Shown here one piece after another: positions 18,704-27,405 of a DNA stretch of 64,000 bases. The stretch's first letter is position 1. Every line of letters starts with the position of its first letter. Origin of the DNA: Loigolactobacillus rennini DSM 20253 (GTDB taxonomy: Bacteria > Bacillota > Bacilli > Lactobacillales > Lactobacillaceae); the NCBI RefSeq assembly GCF_001436505.1, contig NZ_AYYI01000022.1, positions 1 through 64,000 of the forward strand, written 5' to 3'. Made by a program: the position numbers and the translations under genes. Below the pieces are notes generated by a model. That model was not told the origin of the DNA and did not search any database. It saw only the letters and a list, made by a program, of their open reading frames with translations.

Positions 18704-19738
18704 ATGGCTGATTATTTTTATTTGCTGATCTTGTTTGACCAGCAGCAATGGCGGCGCCCTTTAGCATTAAAAGCATTATTAAAGGGTAGGCGCACAGTAT
18801 CTAACCTTTATGCGGGATTAGATTACGGCCTGTTATCATTATACCAATTATTACCACATTTGCCGGCAGAAAAATTTGAGCAGGCATTGCGCCAGTTAGT
18901 TGAAGCTGGTTTGATTGCACAGCAAGGACGTCAAGCACGTTTGACGGTGGCTGGTCAAAAAGCAAAAGTAGCGGCTAACAAGCAATTATTTTTGCCACAA
19001 CATTATGCCGGTTTGAAGTTTCAAAATAGCCGTGAATTCATAGCAAGATTATTTTTAGTTACCCAAGCCAGTTCAGAATTGAAAAAACATAATCGTCATT
19101 ATTTTCCGCTGGCGGTTGCTTGGTCGACACAACAAGCTGTAAAAAATTGGCTGCGACAACAAAATGCGCAAACTCTTGTATCACAGTTACACCAAGAATG
19201 GTATTTATTGTTCGCAACGTTGCCACAATGGCAAGCTGATTATTACAGTCAGTTTCTATTGGGACATCAAGTACAGCCAGCTAGCACACAACAGGCTGAC
19301 CACTGGTTTGCTTGGTCGAGCTTAACGGGCGAATTGGTGCGGCAAGATACGGTGCATTGGTTCTTACAACAAGTCACAGCTGCGCCAGAACAATTTCCTT
19401 TATTGACAAGTCTTTGGCAACCTTTAGCAACTGGTCCTTTAGGAACAAGTGCTGCTCAGACAATGACTCTGTGTCAGCAAGGTTTATCTTTAACCGAAAT
19501 CAGTCGTCAACGCCGAATTAAACAAAATACGCTAAAGGAGCATTTATTAGAAGCCGCTATTTTATTACCGGATTTTCCTTTTGATCATTATCTTACTGCG
19601 TCAACCCGGCGGCAGCTGACTACAATTTTTGCTGATCAGCCGCTTGCAACTTGGAAATTTAGTCAATTAGCAGCAACTGACCTAAGCTTTTTTGACTACC
19701 GCTTATTCCAAATTCAAAAGAGGAAAGCACATGATTGA
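18704..19738 (+). CDS. ypbB: YpbB-like helix-turn-helix protein, RecQ partner
   Basis: This 344-residue protein resembles Bacillus YpbB, encoded next to the RecQ-type helicase RecS. The C-terminal third carries a helicase-associated HTH motif, LSLTEISRQRRIKQNTLKEH, around residues 265-285, a domain that in other bacteria is fused to RecQ itself. The N-terminal part has no recognisable catalytic motif. The ATG follows AAGGTGAG, and the 3' end overlaps recQ by 8 bases. A role as an accessory subunit of the helicase is an inference from domain type and coupling. Confidence 0.82.
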   Translation: MADYFYLLILFDQQQWRRPLALKALLKGRRTVSNLYAGLDYGLLSLYQLLPHLPAEKFEQALRQLVEAGLIAQQGRQARLTVAGQKAKVAANKQLFLPQHYAGLKFQNSREFIARLFLVTQASSELKKHNRHYFPLAVAWSTQQAVKNWLRQQNAQTLVSQLHQEWYLLFATLPQWQADYYSQFLLGHQVQPASTQQADHWFAWSSLTGELVRQDTVHWFLQQVTAAPEQFPLLTSLWQPLATGPLGTSAAQTMTLCQQGLSLTEISRQRRIKQNTLKEHLLEAAILLPDFPFDHYLTASTRRQLTTIFADQPLATWKFSQLAATDLSFFDYRLFQIQKRKAHD

Positions 19739-21188
19739 TTCTGCAAAATTACAACAGACGTTAAAACAGCATTTTGGCTATACTAAATTTAAAACTGGCC
19801 AAGAAAGTGTGATTCGTTCGGTTTTAGCTGGTCAAGATACTTTTGCTATTTTACCAACTGGTAGTGGCAAATCACTGTGTTATCAACTGCCTGGTTACTT
19901 GGTTTCTGGGCAGGTAGTGGTGATTTCGCCGCTACTTTCATTAATTCAAGATCAGGTTGCACAATTGCAGTATTTAGGTGAAAAGCGGGTATTAGCATTG
20001 ACTTCTGCTCTTGATCCTTTGACGCGACGCCAAAGCTTAGCACATTTTGCTGATTATAAATTCATTTTTTTATCGCCGGAAATGGCTAATCAAAGGCGGA
20101 TTCAACGGTTATTAAAACAAGCATCAGTCGCTTTATTAGTCATTGACGAAGCCCACTGTATTTCACAATGGGGTATTGATTTCCGACCGGATTACTTACT
20201 GTTAAGCTCACTGCGAGAAGCTATTCAGCCAGCTACTACTTTAGCGATGACGGCTACTGCAACGCAACGGGTACAGGCGGATATTTTAGCCAAGTTAGGG
20301 CTAGACCCAACTAAAACGCGGCAGATCATACATTCAGTTGACCGGCGCAATATCTATTTAGCCAGTGAAGCGTTAGCGGATGAAACTGAAAAAAAGCAGC
20401 GACTAATTGAATTATGCTGCCAATTAAAACGACCTGGGATCATTTATTTTTCCAGTCGCCAAAAGGCAGAGGAAATTGCTGCCTTATTGCAGCAGCAAGT
20501 GACTACGCAGGTGGCATTTTATCATGGTGATTTAACTAGCCAGGACCGATTTGCCATTCAACAACAGTTTATGCAAGGTAAATTAGCCATTATTTGTGCA
20601 ACTAGTGCATTTGGCATGGGAATTGATAAAGCAGATGTTCGGTTTGTGATTCATTATCACCTACCAGGCAGTTTAGAAAGTTATTTACAAGAAATCGGTC
20701 GAGCTGGTCGGGATGGCCAGCAGAGCATTGCGATTTTATTGTATACGCAGCAAGACTTTCAATTGCAAGCAAATTTACAAATTAATGGCCTGCCGGATGC
20801 TACTTTGATTAAACGTTACTTTGCACATCCGGGACAATTTGCTGCGGCGCAAGTTCCCGCTATCGAGTTATTGAAATTTTATCGGCAACAGCAACAAAGT
20901 GTCACCACAGTTTTAAAATTATTTGATCAGCGGCGGCACGAGAAGCTACTAGCATTACGGACGATGTTGGCATTTTTACAGAATCCTGGGTGTAAACGGC
21001 AATTTATTTTGACTTATTTTGCTGACTCAAAGGTGGTATCCCATGATGAAACTTGCTGTGATGCTAGCCAACCGCCTAATTTGGCTCGTTTAGGTTTACA
21101 GCAGATGACACATCCTCAGTCACATACTGTTTATGCCACTTGGCAAAAACGTTTGGCGGCAATTTTAGGCAACACACCTTTGCTTTAA
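19731..21188 (+). CDS. recQ: RecQ-family DNA helicase (short RecS type)
   Basis: 3'-5' superfamily 2 DNA helicase. The 485 residues include Walker A LPTGSGKSLCYQ near 40-51, DEAHCISQWG near 139 (the RecQ variant of motif II plus aromatic loop), and motif VI GRAGRDGQ near 325. A residual zinc-binding segment (CKRQFILTYF then CC) ends the protein and no HRDC domain is present, matching the short RecS/YpbC type. The frame opens earlier at 19692, but the ATG at 19731 follows SD AGAGGAAA. Confidence 0.94.
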   Translation: MIDSAKLQQTLKQHFGYTKFKTGQESVIRSVLAGQDTFAILPTGSGKSLCYQLPGYLVSGQVVVISPLLSLIQDQVAQLQYLGEKRVLALTSALDPLTRRQSLAHFADYKFIFLSPEMANQRRIQRLLKQASVALLVIDEAHCISQWGIDFRPDYLLLSSLREAIQPATTLAMTATATQRVQADILAKLGLDPTKTRQIIHSVDRRNIYLASEALADETEKKQRLIELCCQLKRPGIIYFSSRQKAEEIAALLQQQVTTQVAFYHGDLTSQDRFAIQQQFMQGKLAIICATSAFGMGIDKADVRFVIHYHLPGSLESYLQEIGRAGRDGQQSIAILLYTQQDFQLQANLQINGLPDATLIKRYFAHPGQFAAAQVPAIELLKFYRQQQQSVTTVLKLFDQRRHEKLLALRTMLAFLQNPGCKRQFILTYFADSKVVSHDETCCDASQPPNLARLGLQQMTHPQSHTVYATWQKRLAAILGNTPLL

Positions 21189-21218
21189 CTGAAACTTAAA
21201 GAAATTTAAGGCAGATTA

Positions 21219-21227
21219 TGTTACAAT
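21219..21227 (+). promoter_or_regulatory. extended -10 promoter of the LysM gene
   Basis: TGT-TACAAT forms an extended -10. Initiation near 21234 would give a leader of about 100 nt that contains the structure described next. Confidence 0.5.
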
Positions 21228-21242
21228 ATTTGCTGAAGGTTT

Positions 21243-21324
21243 AACAGGAAGTCTTATCGTTAATTGCTCACTAACTAGTGATTCACTAGCTTATTTCCTG
21301 TCAAACAACTTTTTTTGTGAGCAA
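21243..21324 (+). promoter_or_regulatory. pseudoknot-capable leader of the LysM gene
   Basis: Three exact helices can form: A, ACAGGAA (21244-21250)/TTCCTGT (21295-21301); B, CTAGTGA (21275-21281)/TCACTAG (21283-21289); and C, TTGCTCAC (21264-21271)/GTGAGCAA (21317-21324). B nests inside A, while C crosses A, so A and C form a pseudoknot or are alternatives. A T-run (21310-21316) follows A. Helix C ends just before the SD AAGGAG (21326-21331). A regulatory role is an inference. Confidence 0.45.
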
Positions 21325-21336
21325 GAAGGAGCATCG

Positions 21337-21939
21337 ATGAGTAAACGAGAACGTGAGCAAAAGCACACAAAAAAAACGGTAGACGATAAGCCCTGGGCAG
21401 CGAAGTTCGAGGATGAACGCGACGAAAAGGGCCATTTATCGCGCACAGAGGTGCACCGTAAGGACAAAAGCAACGCCTTATTTGTCACCACTTTAACTAT
21501 AGCATTGTTGGTACTTGCGGCACTGCCAGTGGGCGCTTGGACGATTTGGCAAAATCAAATGAATCGGCCGGTTGCCACAGAAACTTCTAGTTCTAGCGAG
21601 TCATCATCACAGCTGGCTGCTGTTAGCCAATCGCACAAAAAAGCAGCCAAACATGAAAGCAGCGAAACTAGCAGTGAAAGTTCGGCAGCGTCAGCTAATT
21701 CAACTAGTCAAGCAGAATCAGATACAGCAAGTTCTGCAAGTGAGTCGACGGCCGAAAGTAGCAGTGAAGCTAGTAGTGAAAGTGCCAGTTCAGATGCAAC
21801 TTATGTGACAGTTAAAGCCGGGCAGGGAATCTACCGGGTTGCTGCCAATAACGGCTTGACGGTGCAAGAATTACGTCAACTAAATGGTCTTTCAAGTAAT
21901 AGTACGCTTGCACCTGGACAGCGTCTCCGCGTTAAATAA
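21337..21939 (+). CDS. membrane-anchored LysM protein (YpbE-like)
   Basis: 200 residues in three parts: a charged cytoplasmic N-terminus (about 1-47), one membrane helix (about 48-72, ALFVTTLTIALLVLAAL), a low-complexity Ser/Glu/Ala linker (about 82-150) and a C-terminal LysM repeat (VKAGQGIYRVAANNGL to LAPGQRLRVK). The likely topology places LysM outside, where it would bind peptidoglycan. There is no signal peptidase site, so it stays anchored. Bacillus YpbE occupies the same neighbourhood. The SD is AAGGAG. No enzymatic domain is visible. Confidence 0.87.
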   Translation: MSKREREQKHTKKTVDDKPWAAKFEDERDEKGHLSRTEVHRKDKSNALFVTTLTIALLVLAALPVGAWTIWQNQMNRPVATETSSSSESSSQLAAVSQSHKKAAKHESSETSSESSAASANSTSQAESDTASSASESTAESSSEASSESASSDATYVTVKAGQGIYRVAANNGLTVQELRQLNGLSSNSTLAPGQRLRVK

Positions 21940-21952
21940 TTAAATTAAGCAA

Positions 21953-21988
21953 CGGGAGATTGGGGCCTTTGCCGCAATCTCGATTTTT
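21953..21988 (+). terminator. terminator after the LysM gene
   Basis: Stem GAGATTG (21956-21962) / CAATCTC (21975-21981), then ATTTTTT. Confidence 0.85.
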
Positions 21989-22007
21989 TAAATAAGGGGT
22001 TCAATTT

Positions 22008-22691
22008 ATGACAGTAGGCTTACAGATTGCGATTGATGGACCGGCATCTGCTGGTAAAAGTACGGTGGCTAAACAAGTAGCTAAACAGCTCCATTATACT
22101 TATTGTGATACTGGCGCAATGTATCGTGCATTGACCTTGGCTGCCTTACGCGCTAAAGTTAATTTAACTGATGAATCAGCCGTTTTGGCGATTTTAAAAA
22201 CGCTGCAAATTCAATTTAAACCAGGTAGTCCTCAGCAACGGGTTTTTATCGGCGAGCAAGAAGTGACTCAAGCTATTCGACAGCCTGAAGTGACAAATAA
22301 CGTGTCAACTGTGGCAGCTCTGGCTGGTGTTCGACGTCAATTAGTGCGGCAGCAACAACAAATTGCACAACAAGGCAGTATTGTGATGGATGGCCGCGAT
22401 ATTGGTACGGCAGTGCTACCACAAGCACAAGTGAAAATATTTTTGGTTGCCAGTGTTGCTGAACGAGCACGGCGTCGTTATCAAGAAAATGTGCATAAGG
22501 GAATTGATACACCTTTAGCAACACTTCAAAAAGAAATTGAGATTCGGGATCAAAAAGATTCCACACGTAAAGTTTCCCCATTGACTCAGGCGAAAGATGC
22601 AGTTAGAGTAGATACGACAGCGCTATCAATTGATCAAGTAGTTGCGAAAATTATTGCAATTACTAATGAAAAACAGAAAGATCATAAATAA
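22008..22691 (+). CDS. cmk: cytidylate kinase
   Basis: Phosphorylates CMP and dCMP for pyrimidine nucleotide synthesis. The 227 residues include the P-loop GPASAGKST near 10-18, the substrate-binding segment [10 protein letters not shown] near 36, and [12 protein letters not shown] near 127. A C-terminal basic stretch ([13 protein letters not shown]) forms the lid. The SD is AAGGGG. cmk-rpsA-der is a conserved Firmicutes block, though here a promoter-like region precedes rpsA. Confidence 0.97.
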   Translation: MTVGLQIAIDGPASAGKSTVAKQVAKQLHYTYCDTGAMYRALTLAALRAKVNLTDESAVLAILKTLQIQFKPGSPQQRVFIGEQEVTQAIRQPEVTNNVSTVAALAGVRRQLVRQQQQIAQQGSIVMDGRDIGTAVLPQAQVKIFLVASVAERARRRYQENVHKGIDTPLATLQKEIEIRDQKDSTRKVSPLTQAKDAVRVDTTALSIDQVVAKIIAITNEKQKDHK

Positions 22692-22771
22692 TGGCAGCTT
22701 TTTCTAGCAATTCAAGTCATTTTACTATAAAATGGAAGTTGTAGTTTCAAGCTGTTAAGGAGGATTTTGGC
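22692..22771 (+). other. cmk-rpsA spacer with short dyad
   Basis: Contains CATTTTA-CTA-TAAAATG (22718-22734), a 7-bp dyad with a 3-nt loop and a TATAAA inside it. It could be a weak -10 or a small hairpin. The rpsA SD AAGGAGGA follows. Confidence 0.3.
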
Positions 22772-24025
22772 ATGAGCGAAGATAATGCAAACCAAGTTGA
22801 AAATAAAAATGCCATGGCTGACGCTTTAAATAGTGTACATGAAGTAAAAGTCGGTGACATTGTGAAAGGTGAAGTCTTAGCGATTGACGACGATAAGCAA
22901 TTAATCGTTGGTATTCAAGGCACTGGGGTTGAGGGTGTTGTTCCAATTAAAGAATTAGCCAGTCAGCCAGTATCAGATATTAACGCAGTTGCTAAAGTTG
23001 GCGACGTTTTAGATTTAGTCGTGATTTCAACAATTGGTAAAGACAAAGAAAATGGTAGTTACCTATTATCAAAACGGCGATTAGAAGCTCGTAAAGTTTG
23101 GGCAAAAATTCAAGACAAATTTAATGCTGGTGAAAACATTACAGCACCGGTTACCCAAGTGGTTAAAGGTGGCTTAGTGGTTGATGCTGGTGTCCGTGGC
23201 TTTATTCCGGCTTCAATGATTGAAGATCATTTTGTTGAAGATCTAAGTGCTTATAAAGGCAAAACATTAGAATTAAAAATTATTGAAATTGAACCTAGCG
23301 AAAACCGCTTAATTTTATCGCACCGGGCAATTGTTGAAGCACAAAAGGCTGAACAATGGCAACATGTTTTAGCGACCTTAAAGGCTGGCGATACAGTTGA
23401 AGGAACAATTGCACGTTTGACTTCTTTTGGTGCGTTTGTTGATTTAGGTGGTATTGACGGTTTGGTTCACGTTTCCGAAATTTCATTTGAACGTGTAGAA
23501 AAACCATCAGATGTGCTTAAAGTGGGCGAAAAGATTAAGGTGAAAGTCTTATCAGTTGATCCTGAACGTGAACGGATTTCCTTGTCCATTAAAGCAACTT
23601 TACCAGAACCTTGGACGGATATTGAAGAAAAAGCACCAGTTGGTTCAACCCTTGAAGGTAAAGTTAAACGCTTGACGACTTTTGGTGCCTTTGTGGAAGT
23701 CTTCCCTGGCGTTGAAGGTTTAGTTCACATTTCACAAATCTCTCATCAACACATTGCGACACCTAATGAGGTACTTTCTGAAGGGCAAGATATTAAAGTG
23801 AAAGTCTTGAGTGTTAATCCTGAAGCACATCGGCTAGCACTATCAATCAAAGCCTTGACACCTAAGCCAGATGGCGATGAAAACCGTTCTGCTTCGAAAT
23901 CAGAAACCAGCAATTATCAAAATAATCATTCCAACTATCAGGATGATGACGATGAAGGCGGCTTTACATTAGGTGATATTGTGGGTAATGAATTAAAACA
24001 CAGTACTGATCAAGACAAGAAATAA
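22772..24025 (+). CDS. rpsA: 30S ribosomal protein S1 (RpsA type)
   Basis: RNA-binding protein of 417 residues with four S1 OB-fold repeats, each recognisable by V.G.V..(I/L)..FGAFV-type cores (GTIARLTSFGAFVDLGG and GKVKRLTTFGAFVEVFPG are the clearest, about residues 210 and 295). The C-terminus is an acidic, Asn-rich tail. The Firmicutes version is shorter than the six-repeat E. coli S1 and may not be a strict equivalent. The SD is AAGGAGGA. A terminator follows. Confidence 0.95.
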   Translation: MSEDNANQVENKNAMADALNSVHEVKVGDIVKGEVLAIDDDKQLIVGIQGTGVEGVVPIKELASQPVSDINAVAKVGDVLDLVVISTIGKDKENGSYLLSKRRLEARKVWAKIQDKFNAGENITAPVTQVVKGGLVVDAGVRGFIPASMIEDHFVEDLSAYKGKTLELKIIEIEPSENRLILSHRAIVEAQKAEQWQHVLATLKAGDTVEGTIARLTSFGAFVDLGGIDGLVHVSEISFERVEKPSDVLKVGEKIKVKVLSVDPERERISLSIKATLPEPWTDIEEKAPVGSTLEGKVKRLTTFGAFVEVFPGVEGLVHISQISHQHIATPNEVLSEGQDIKVKVLSVNPEAHRLALSIKALTPKPDGDENRSASKSETSNYQNNHSNYQDDDDEGGFTLGDIVGNELKHSTDQDKK

Positions 24026-24043
24026 GCTGTTTATGTGGTATTT

Positions 24044-24076
24044 AAAAAGGGATTGGCTAGTACCAATCTCTTTTTC
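24044..24076 (+). terminator. terminator between rpsA and der
   Basis: Stem GGGATTGG (24049-24056) / CCAATCTC (24063-24070, one mismatch or GU), preceded by an A-run and followed by TTTTTCTTT. Confidence 0.85.
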
Positions 24077-24116
24077 TTTGCCGTCTAAAACAAAGTAATG
24101 AAAGGTAGGCGATAAA

Positions 24117-25427
24117 ATGGCAAAACCAGTTGTTGCAATCGTAGGCAGGCCTAATGTTGGTAAATCAACAGTTTTTAATCGAATTGCAGGACAGCGTGTC
24201 TCAATTGTTGATGATGCACCAGGTGTAACCCGTGATCGGATCTATACTCATGCAGAATGGGTCGGGCACCAATTTAATTTAATTGATACCGGTGGTATTG
24301 AAATTGACGATCAACCGTTTATTGAACAAATTAGAGAACAGGCAGAAATCGCCATTGATGAAGCAGATGTGATTGTGTTTGTTACTAGTGTGCGTGAAAG
24401 TGTTACGGATGCGGACGAAAACATTGCACAAATTTTATACCGAGCGAAAAAGCCAGTTGTCTTAGCAGTTAATAAGGTTGATAATCAGGAATTACGGCAA
24501 GATATTTATGATTTTTACGCCTTAGGTTTTGGTGAACCGATCGGCATTTCTGGCGTTCATGGTATCGGAGTTGGTGATTTGCTGGATGCCATTGTGGCCC
24601 ATTTTCCAGCTGATGAGCAGCCTGAAGATGATAGCCGGATTCGCTTCAGTCTAATTGGACGGCCTAATGTTGGGAAGTCTTCTTTAGTCAATGCCATTTT
24701 AGGTGAGAACCGTGTGATTGTGTCCAGTGTTGCGGGAACCACCCGTGATGCAGTAGATACACAGTTTGTAAGTGCAACTGGGACGGAATTTAATATGATC
24801 GACACGGCTGGCTTACGTAAGCGTGGCCGAGCTTATGAAAATGCTGAAAAATACAGCGTTTTACGGGCAATGTCGGCAATTGATCGCTCGAATGTCATTT
24901 TGGTGGTGCTCAATGCTGAAGAAGGTATCCGTGAGCAGGATAAGCACATTGCCGGTTATGCGCACGATGCGGGTAAAGGAATTATCATTGTAGTCAACAA
25001 ATGGGACGCATTGAAAAAAAATAATCATTCCCTAAGTGATTTTAAAGGGGCAATTAAAACTCACTTTGCCTATTTAGATTACGCACCGGTGCTCTTTGTC
25101 TCTGCCAAAACACAGCAACGATTGGCGCAAATTCCACCTTTAATTGAGCAGGTTAGTGCCAATCAAAATTATCGGGTTAAATCATCGGTTTTGAATAATG
25201 TTTTACTGGATGCAATTGCGGCTAACCCAACCCCGTCGTCCAGCGGTAAAAGGCTGCGGATTTATTACATGACGCAAGTGGCGGTTAAGCCGCCGACGTT
25301 TATTGTGTTTGTTAACGAACCGGATTTAATGCATTTTTCTTATCAGCGCTTCCTCGAAAATCAGTTGCGGCAAGCCTTTGATTTTACTGGCACACCGTTA
25401 CGACTTATTGTACGGCGGCGTAAATGA
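24117..25427 (+). CDS. der: ribosome-assembly GTPase Der (EngA)
   Basis: Tandem-GTPase factor for 50S maturation. The 436 residues include GTPase 1 with GRPNVGKST at 9-17 and NKVD near 119, GTPase 2 with GRPNVGKSS near 182 and NKWD near 295, and a C-terminal KH-like domain ([18 protein letters not shown]). All G motifs are intact. The SD is AAAGGTAGG. The 3' gap before hup is unusual (see the repeat feature). Confidence 0.98.
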   Translation: MAKPVVAIVGRPNVGKSTVFNRIAGQRVSIVDDAPGVTRDRIYTHAEWVGHQFNLIDTGGIEIDDQPFIEQIREQAEIAIDEADVIVFVTSVRESVTDADENIAQILYRAKKPVVLAVNKVDNQELRQDIYDFYALGFGEPIGISGVHGIGVGDLLDAIVAHFPADEQPEDDSRIRFSLIGRPNVGKSSLVNAILGENRVIVSSVAGTTRDAVDTQFVSATGTEFNMIDTAGLRKRGRAYENAEKYSVLRAMSAIDRSNVILVVLNAEEGIREQDKHIAGYAHDAGKGIIIVVNKWDALKKNNHSLSDFKGAIKTHFAYLDYAPVLFVSAKTQQRLAQIPPLIEQVSANQNYRVKSSVLNNVLLDAIAANPTPSSSGKRLRIYYMTQVAVKPPTFIVFVNEPDLMHFSYQRFLENQLRQAFDFTGTPLRLIVRRRK

Positions 25428-25659
25428 TAAAAGATTTACTACCCTTGGCACTAGTGGTTTTATGAAGATTTTCTCATATTCTGGGTTTTTTACGGCAAAA
25501 GCGCTTAAAAAACCGAAAAATCCTTGCTATCAAGGCGTTCCTATGATATCTTTGATTCAGAAATGGTGGTAAACCCCATTATTTCCTTGCTATCACGTTG
25601 ATAGTACTCACTTTACATTAGACTGTGGTCTAATTGTTGCTCAGGAGGTGACATTCATT
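25428..25659. repeat. repeat-bearing der-hup intergenic region
   Basis: This 232-bp gap holds no gene. It contains an exact 12-bp direct repeat TCCTTGCTATCA (25521-25532 and 25584-25595, 63 bp apart), a palindrome CCTTG-CTAT-CAAGG (25522-25535), a dyad CTATCA-CGT-TGATAG (25590-25604) and a 9-bp inverted repeat GGTTTTTTA / TAAAAAACC (25484-25492, 25506-25514) without a T-tract. It must also hold the hup promoter, though no clean -35/-10 pair is obvious. An attachment site or operator array are both possible. Confidence 0.55.
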
Positions 25660-25935
25660 ATGGCAAACAAAGCTGAATTAATCGAAAATGTTGCTAACCA
25701 AACTGGTTTGAAGAAAAAAGATGCAACAGCTGCTGTTGATGCTGTTTTTGGTTCAATCCAGGATACATTAGCAAAAGGCGAAAAGGTTCAATTGATTGGT
25801 TTTGGTAACTTTGAAGTTCGTGACCGTGCTGCCCGTAAAGGCCGTAACCCACAAACAGGTGCTGAAATTCAAATTCCAGCAAGCAAAGTACCAGCCTTCA
25901 AGCCTGGTAAAGCATTAAAAGATGCTGTTAAATAA
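25660..25935 (+). CDS. hup: HU DNA-binding protein
   Basis: Nucleoid-associated protein of 91 residues. It has the DNABII signature [21 protein letters not shown] with the intercalating Pro loop (RNPQTGAEI, about residues 61-69) and an intact dimerisation helix pair at the N-terminus ([12 protein letters not shown]). The open frame reaches back to a GTG within the SD. The ATG at 25660, 10 nt after AGGAGGTGA, is the start. Codon use is optimal, implying high expression. It is monocistronic. Confidence 0.97.
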   Translation: MANKAELIENVANQTGLKKKDATAAVDAVFGSIQDTLAKGEKVQLIGFGNFEVRDRAARKGRNPQTGAEIQIPASKVPAFKPGKALKDAVK

Positions 25936-25948
25936 AGAAACGCAGATG

Positions 25949-25977
25949 AACTAGCAATTTCGGTTGCTAGTTTTTTT
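25949..25977 (+). terminator. terminator after hup
   Basis: ACTAGCAA (25950-25957) / TTGCTAGT (25964-25971) with loop TTTCGG and a run of seven T. Confidence 0.95.
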
Positions 25978-26037
25978 ATACCCTAAATTAGTACGAACGG
26001 ACTCAGAAGCTGATGGGTTAAATAATCAGGTTAATTA

Positions 26038-26046
26038 TGCTAAAAT
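26038..26046 (+). promoter_or_regulatory. extended -10 promoter of the TPR gene
   Basis: TGC-TAAAAT, about 30 nt before the GTG start of the next gene. No clear -35. Confidence 0.45.
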
Positions 26047-26076
26047 GGTAAGCTGTTACTTGGAGGTGGCAATTCG

Positions 26077-27336
26077 GTGAGTTACGCAAAAAAGATGTTA
26101 ACGGCTTTACAATTAGGCCAATTAAAACAAGCAGATGCGGCATTTAAACAGTCATTACAACAGGATGATGCCCAAACATTATATAGTTTGGGTGAGAATT
26201 TATATGCTTTAGGATTTTTACATCAGGCGCGCAAGGTGTATCAACAATTACTGCAACAATACCCAGATGAAGATGAGATCCGGACCACTTTAGCGGATAT
26301 TGCAATCAGTGATGGCCACATTGATGAAGCATTGGATTACTTACTTGCCATTAAACCAGATTCCCCTGCCTATGCCCAAAGTTTATTGGTTAGTGCTGAT
26401 TTATATCAACAACAAGGTTTATACGAGGTAAGTGAGCAAAAGTTATTAACTGCACGGCGCTTATTTCCAGACGAACCGATTATTAGCTTTGCGTTAGCTG
26501 AATTTTATTTTGACAGCGGTGAGTTTCAAAAAGCCAGTGTGCATTATGAAGCATTGTTGGCCGCAGGTGAAACTAAAATTGCTCAGGTTAATTTGACGCA
26601 ACGTTTAGGCGTCGCTTATGCTAACAGCGGTAAATTTGAGCAGGCTCAAGACTGTTTAGCGCAGATTCCAATTGCGGAAATGGATAGTAATACCTTATTT
26701 CAAGCGGGTTTTATTGCCCTGCAGTTAAAAGATTATTCGCGAGCAATTGAACATTTTGAAAAACTAGTGGAACAAGATCCGCAATACAGTTCTGTTTATC
26801 CGCCTTATGCTGATGCGCTTGAAGCTGATCATCAATTAGAAGCCGCTTTGCGCACTGTTCAAGCTGGTTTAAAGATCGATCAGTACAATGAGGTGTTATT
26901 TGGTAAAGGTGCAACTATTGCCCTTAAATTAGACGATGCGCAAACCGCGGAAAAGTATTTGAAACAATTACTGGAAATTGATCCGGAAAATATGCAGGCT
27001 TTAGTACGATTAAGTAATTTATATTTGAAATTAGAATGGCACGAAAAAAATGAGGCCTTATTAAAGCCTGCATTAGCACAAGGCGATGTGGATCCACAAG
27101 CTTACTGGAATTTTGCGCGTTCAGCTGCTGTTTTAGGGCAAAGCCAGTCTGCCCGCGAAAATTATTTACTGGCTTACCCGACGTTTAAAGCAGAACCACG
27201 TTTTTTGAAAGAATTAGTCACTTTTTTCCGTGATCAAGGAATGCGTGCTGAAGCAAAAGCAGCGTTACAGCGTTATGTGAAGTTAGTGCCAACTGATGCG
27301 GACATGGTATATTTATTGGATGACTATCAAGATTAA
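26077..27336 (+). CDS. tetratricopeptide-repeat protein (YpiA-like)
   Basis: 419 residues made almost wholly of TPR helical hairpins. Several repeats show the W/L-A-Y-P spacing, for example YSRAIEHFEKLVEQDPQYSSVY near residue 221 and AEKYLKQLLEIDPENMQ near 289. There is no signal peptide and no enzymatic domain, so a cytoplasmic protein-protein scaffold is likely. It resembles Bacillus YpiA, also encoded downstream of hbs. The GTG start is set by SD TGGAGGTGG 7 nt upstream. Its partner is unknown. Confidence 0.88.
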   Translation: MSYAKKMLTALQLGQLKQADAAFKQSLQQDDAQTLYSLGENLYALGFLHQARKVYQQLLQQYPDEDEIRTTLADIAISDGHIDEALDYLLAIKPDSPAYAQSLLVSADLYQQQGLYEVSEQKLLTARRLFPDEPIISFALAEFYFDSGEFQKASVHYEALLAAGETKIAQVNLTQRLGVAYANSGKFEQAQDCLAQIPIAEMDSNTLFQAGFIALQLKDYSRAIEHFEKLVEQDPQYSSVYPPYADALEADHQLEAALRTVQAGLKIDQYNEVLFGKGATIALKLDDAQTAEKYLKQLLEIDPENMQALVRLSNLYLKLEWHEKNEALLKPALAQGDVDPQAYWNFARSAAVLGQSQSARENYLLAYPTFKAEPRFLKELVTFFRDQGMRAEAKAALQRYVKLVPTDADMVYLLDDYQD

Positions 27337-27370
27337 TCAAATGCGCTTTTTCATTAAGAATTAGTTATTG

Positions 27371-27403
27371 CTTGCTTTGCCAATCGGGTAAAGCAAGTTT
27401 TTT
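27371..27403 (+). terminator. terminator after the TPR gene
   Basis: CTTGCTTT (27371-27378) / AAAGCAAG (27390-27397), followed by TTTTTT. It lies at the end of two converging genes but has a T-run only in the plus direction. Confidence 0.85.
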
Positions 27404-27405
27404 AT

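Noticed and set aside
25378-25572. 64-codon frame starting in the der tail
   Set aside because: Starts inside der without an SD and ends in the repeat region. The composition is not protein-like.
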